NCBI GenBank assembly: GCA_963812675.1
Contig: CAWEWR010000012.1
Span: forward strand, 1 to 64,000
Source of the DNA: AP-15 sp963812675
GTDB lineage: Bacteria > Pseudomonadota > Alphaproteobacteria > ATCC43930 > CGMCC-115725
Length of the DNA: 64,000 nucleotides
Direction of reading: 5' to 3'
The first letter of the stretch is position 1; every line of letters starts with the position of its first letter. Made by a program: the position numbers and the translations under genes. Shown here piece by piece: positions 62,777 through 64,000 of this stretch. Under the pieces are notes generated by a model. The model saw only the letters and a program-made list of their open reading frames with translations. It was not told where the DNA came from and did not search any database.

Positions 62777-64000
62777 CCGAACACGCGGGTGAAAATCGTG
62801 TCGACGTGCTTGAGGTGATAGGCAGCATCGAATAGCGCGTCCACGGTTTGCGGGTCCAGACAGCGGGCTATTTCGGGGTCGGCTTTCAGGAGATCGGAGA
62901 AGCGGCTGTTGCCTTCCCATGCGGCCATGGCGTTGCGCTGGACGGCGCGATAGGCGTCTTCGCGGGTCATGCCGGCTTGGGTCAGCGCCAACAGCACCCG
63001 CTGTGACTCTACGAGGCCGCCCAATGCTTCGAGGTTCTGCCGCATCTGCTCGGGATAGACAACGAGGTGGTCCATTAGCCCCGTCAGCCGAGCCAACGCG
63101 AAATCGAGCGCGATTGTGGTGTCCGGCGCGATGACCCGCTCGACGGAGGAATGGGAGATGTCCCGCTCGTGCCATAGCGCGACGTTTTCGAGTGCCGGAA
63201 TCACGGCGGAGCGGACGAGGCGGGCGAGACCCGTCAAATTCTCGGCCAGCACCGGGTTGCGCTTGTGCGGCATCGCCGAGGAGCCCTTCTGGCCGGGCGC
63301 GAAACACTCCTCGGCCTCCCGCACCTCCGTCCGTTGCAGGTGACGGACCTCGGTGGCGAGGCGCTCGACTGCCGCGCCGATCAGCGCCAGGGTCATGAAA
63401 AATTGGGCGTGGCGGTCGCGGGGGATTACCTGTGTCGAGATCGGCTCGGGCTGGAGGCCGAGCTTTTCCGCGACATACTCCTCCACGCGGGGATCGACAT
63501 TGGCGAAGGTCCCGACGGCGCCGGATATCGCGCAAGTCGCGACCTCCTTGCGGGCCGCGAGGAGGCGGGCTCGATTGCGCGCAAACTCGGCGTAATGACC
63601 GGCGAGCTTCAATCCGAAGGTCGTCGGCTCGGCGTGGATGCCGTGGCTGCGCCCCACGGTTGGCGTCAATTTGTGCTCGAAGGCGCGGCGCTTCAGCACC
63701 GCGAGCAACGCATCGAGATCGGCTAGAAGGATGTCGGCGGCCTGCGTCAGCTGCACCGCAAAACAGGTGTCGAGCACATCGCTCGAGGTCATCCCCTGAT
63801 GCACAAAACGCGCCTCCGGGCCGACGTGCTCGGCGAGGTTCGTCAGGAAGGCGATGACGTCATGGCGTGTCTCGCGCTCGATCTCGTCGATGCGCTCGGC
63901 CTCGAAGCCGCCACGCTCCCAGACCGCGCGAGCAGCGCTCTCAGGAATGATCCCCAGCGCCGCCTGCGCGTCGCAAGCATGCGCCTCGATCTCGAACCAG
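62764..64000 (-). CDS. purB: Adenylosuccinate lyase, 5' end cut by the window edge
   Basis: The frame runs from the window edge to the stop at 62764 (412 codons, missing only the N-terminal 20-30 residues). It shows HQGMTSSDVLDTCFAVQLTQ, TVGRSHGIHAEPTTFGLKLA (catalytic His) and the fumarase/ASL superfamily signature GQKGSSAMPHKRNP. The catalytic Ser lies in GSSAMPHK. It cleaves adenylosuccinate to AMP plus fumarate, and SAICAR in the same pathway of purine synthesis. It is cytosolic and homotetrameric. The tail-to-tail overlap with the secreted-protein gene is 13 bases. Confidence 0.95.
   Translation of the reverse strand, partial: WFEIEAHACDAQAALGIIPESAARAVWERGGFEAERIDEIERETRHDVIAFLTNLAEHVGPEARFVHQGMTSSDVLDTCFAVQLTQAADILLADLDALLAVLKRRAFEHKLTPTVGRSHGIHAEPTTFGLKLAGHYAEFARNRARLLAARKEVATCAISGAVGTFANVDPRVEEYVAEKLGLQPEPISTQVIPRDRHAQFFMTLALIGAAVERLATEVRHLQRTEVREAEECFAPGQKGSSAMPHKRNPVLAENLTGLARLVRSAVIPALENVALWHERDISHSSVERVIAPDTTIALDFALARLTGLMDHLVVYPEQMRQNLEALGGLVESQRVLLALTQAGMTREDAYRAVQRNAMAAWEGNSRFSDLLKADPEIARCLDPQTVDALFDAAYHLKHVDTIFTRVFGQQA

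Noticed and set aside
1..64000. CRISPR arrays, rRNA genes and riboswitches
   Set aside because: No regularly spaced direct repeats, rRNA-like sequences or known aptamer cores were recognised on either strand by eye.

Overview
The window looks like an alphaproteobacterial chromosome (Hyphomicrobiales or Rhodospirillales type). The evidence is high GC, Tat-exported oxidoreductase and transporter subunits, several class III nucleotidyl cyclases, DUF3369 response regulators, 'GIGHNRPP' and DUF1326 proteins, and a phage terminase related to the GTA/Terminase_6 type. The genus cannot be fixed from the sequence. No rRNA, CRISPR array or complete tRNA was seen.

Layout. 1-8.2 kb: a two-gene GMC dehydrogenase unit, a frameshifted isoprenylcysteine methyltransferase-like gene, a mandelate-racemase-type enzyme, an orphan sugar-type binding protein and a cyclase/TPR protein. 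8.3-9.8 kb: two decayed enzyme genes (isochorismatase family, flavin-dependent LLM oxidoreductase). 9.7-15.3 kb: the most unusual locus, an unrecognised helical-repeat protein followed by a large STAND NTPase with an N-terminal DUF4297/Cap4-like nuclease domain. It resembles an anti-phage Avs-type system, but an in-frame TAG cuts the NTPase gene in two and there are other small lesions. 15.6-22.6 kb: a compact signalling locus with an RsbW-like kinase and STAS antagonist on one strand, facing a histidine kinase / DUF3369 regulator / histidine kinase / DUF3369-PP2C phosphatase operon on the other.

22.6-28.9 kb is a mixed zone of small genes and gene fragments (cyclase tail, nitronate monooxygenase head, integrase tail, TetR tail) with a cupin, a DUF2867 protein, a membrane cyclase and a glutathione transferase. 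29.5-38.8 kb is a degraded integrative element. It carries a serine recombinase, TerL and TerS, a replication-like cluster, a frameshifted excisionase and a frameshifted tyrosine integrase. It ends exactly in the 3' half of a tRNA-Glu gene, and it has no portal, capsid or tail genes.

39-43.4 kb carries small genes, an orphan peptide-type binding protein, DUF1326 and a strange 112-residue 'mini-DnaK' that joins the DnaK start to its C-terminal lid. 43.7-51.1 kb is a surface-glycan-like cluster: a TPR/GT9 glycosyltransferase and four methyltransferases, three of which share one accessory domain. 51.3-64 kb is ordinary metabolism: SDR, lipoproteins, an LLM oxidoreductase coupled to an alpha/beta hydrolase, a CBS protein, gamma-glutamyltransferase, a cyclase, two-subunit aconitase X followed by a diiron protein, and the 3' part of purB at the right edge.

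Many genes in 2.5-38.6 kb carry single-base frameshifts or stops. Either this is a region of relaxed selection around a mobile element or the assembly has indel errors, and read-level checking would decide.
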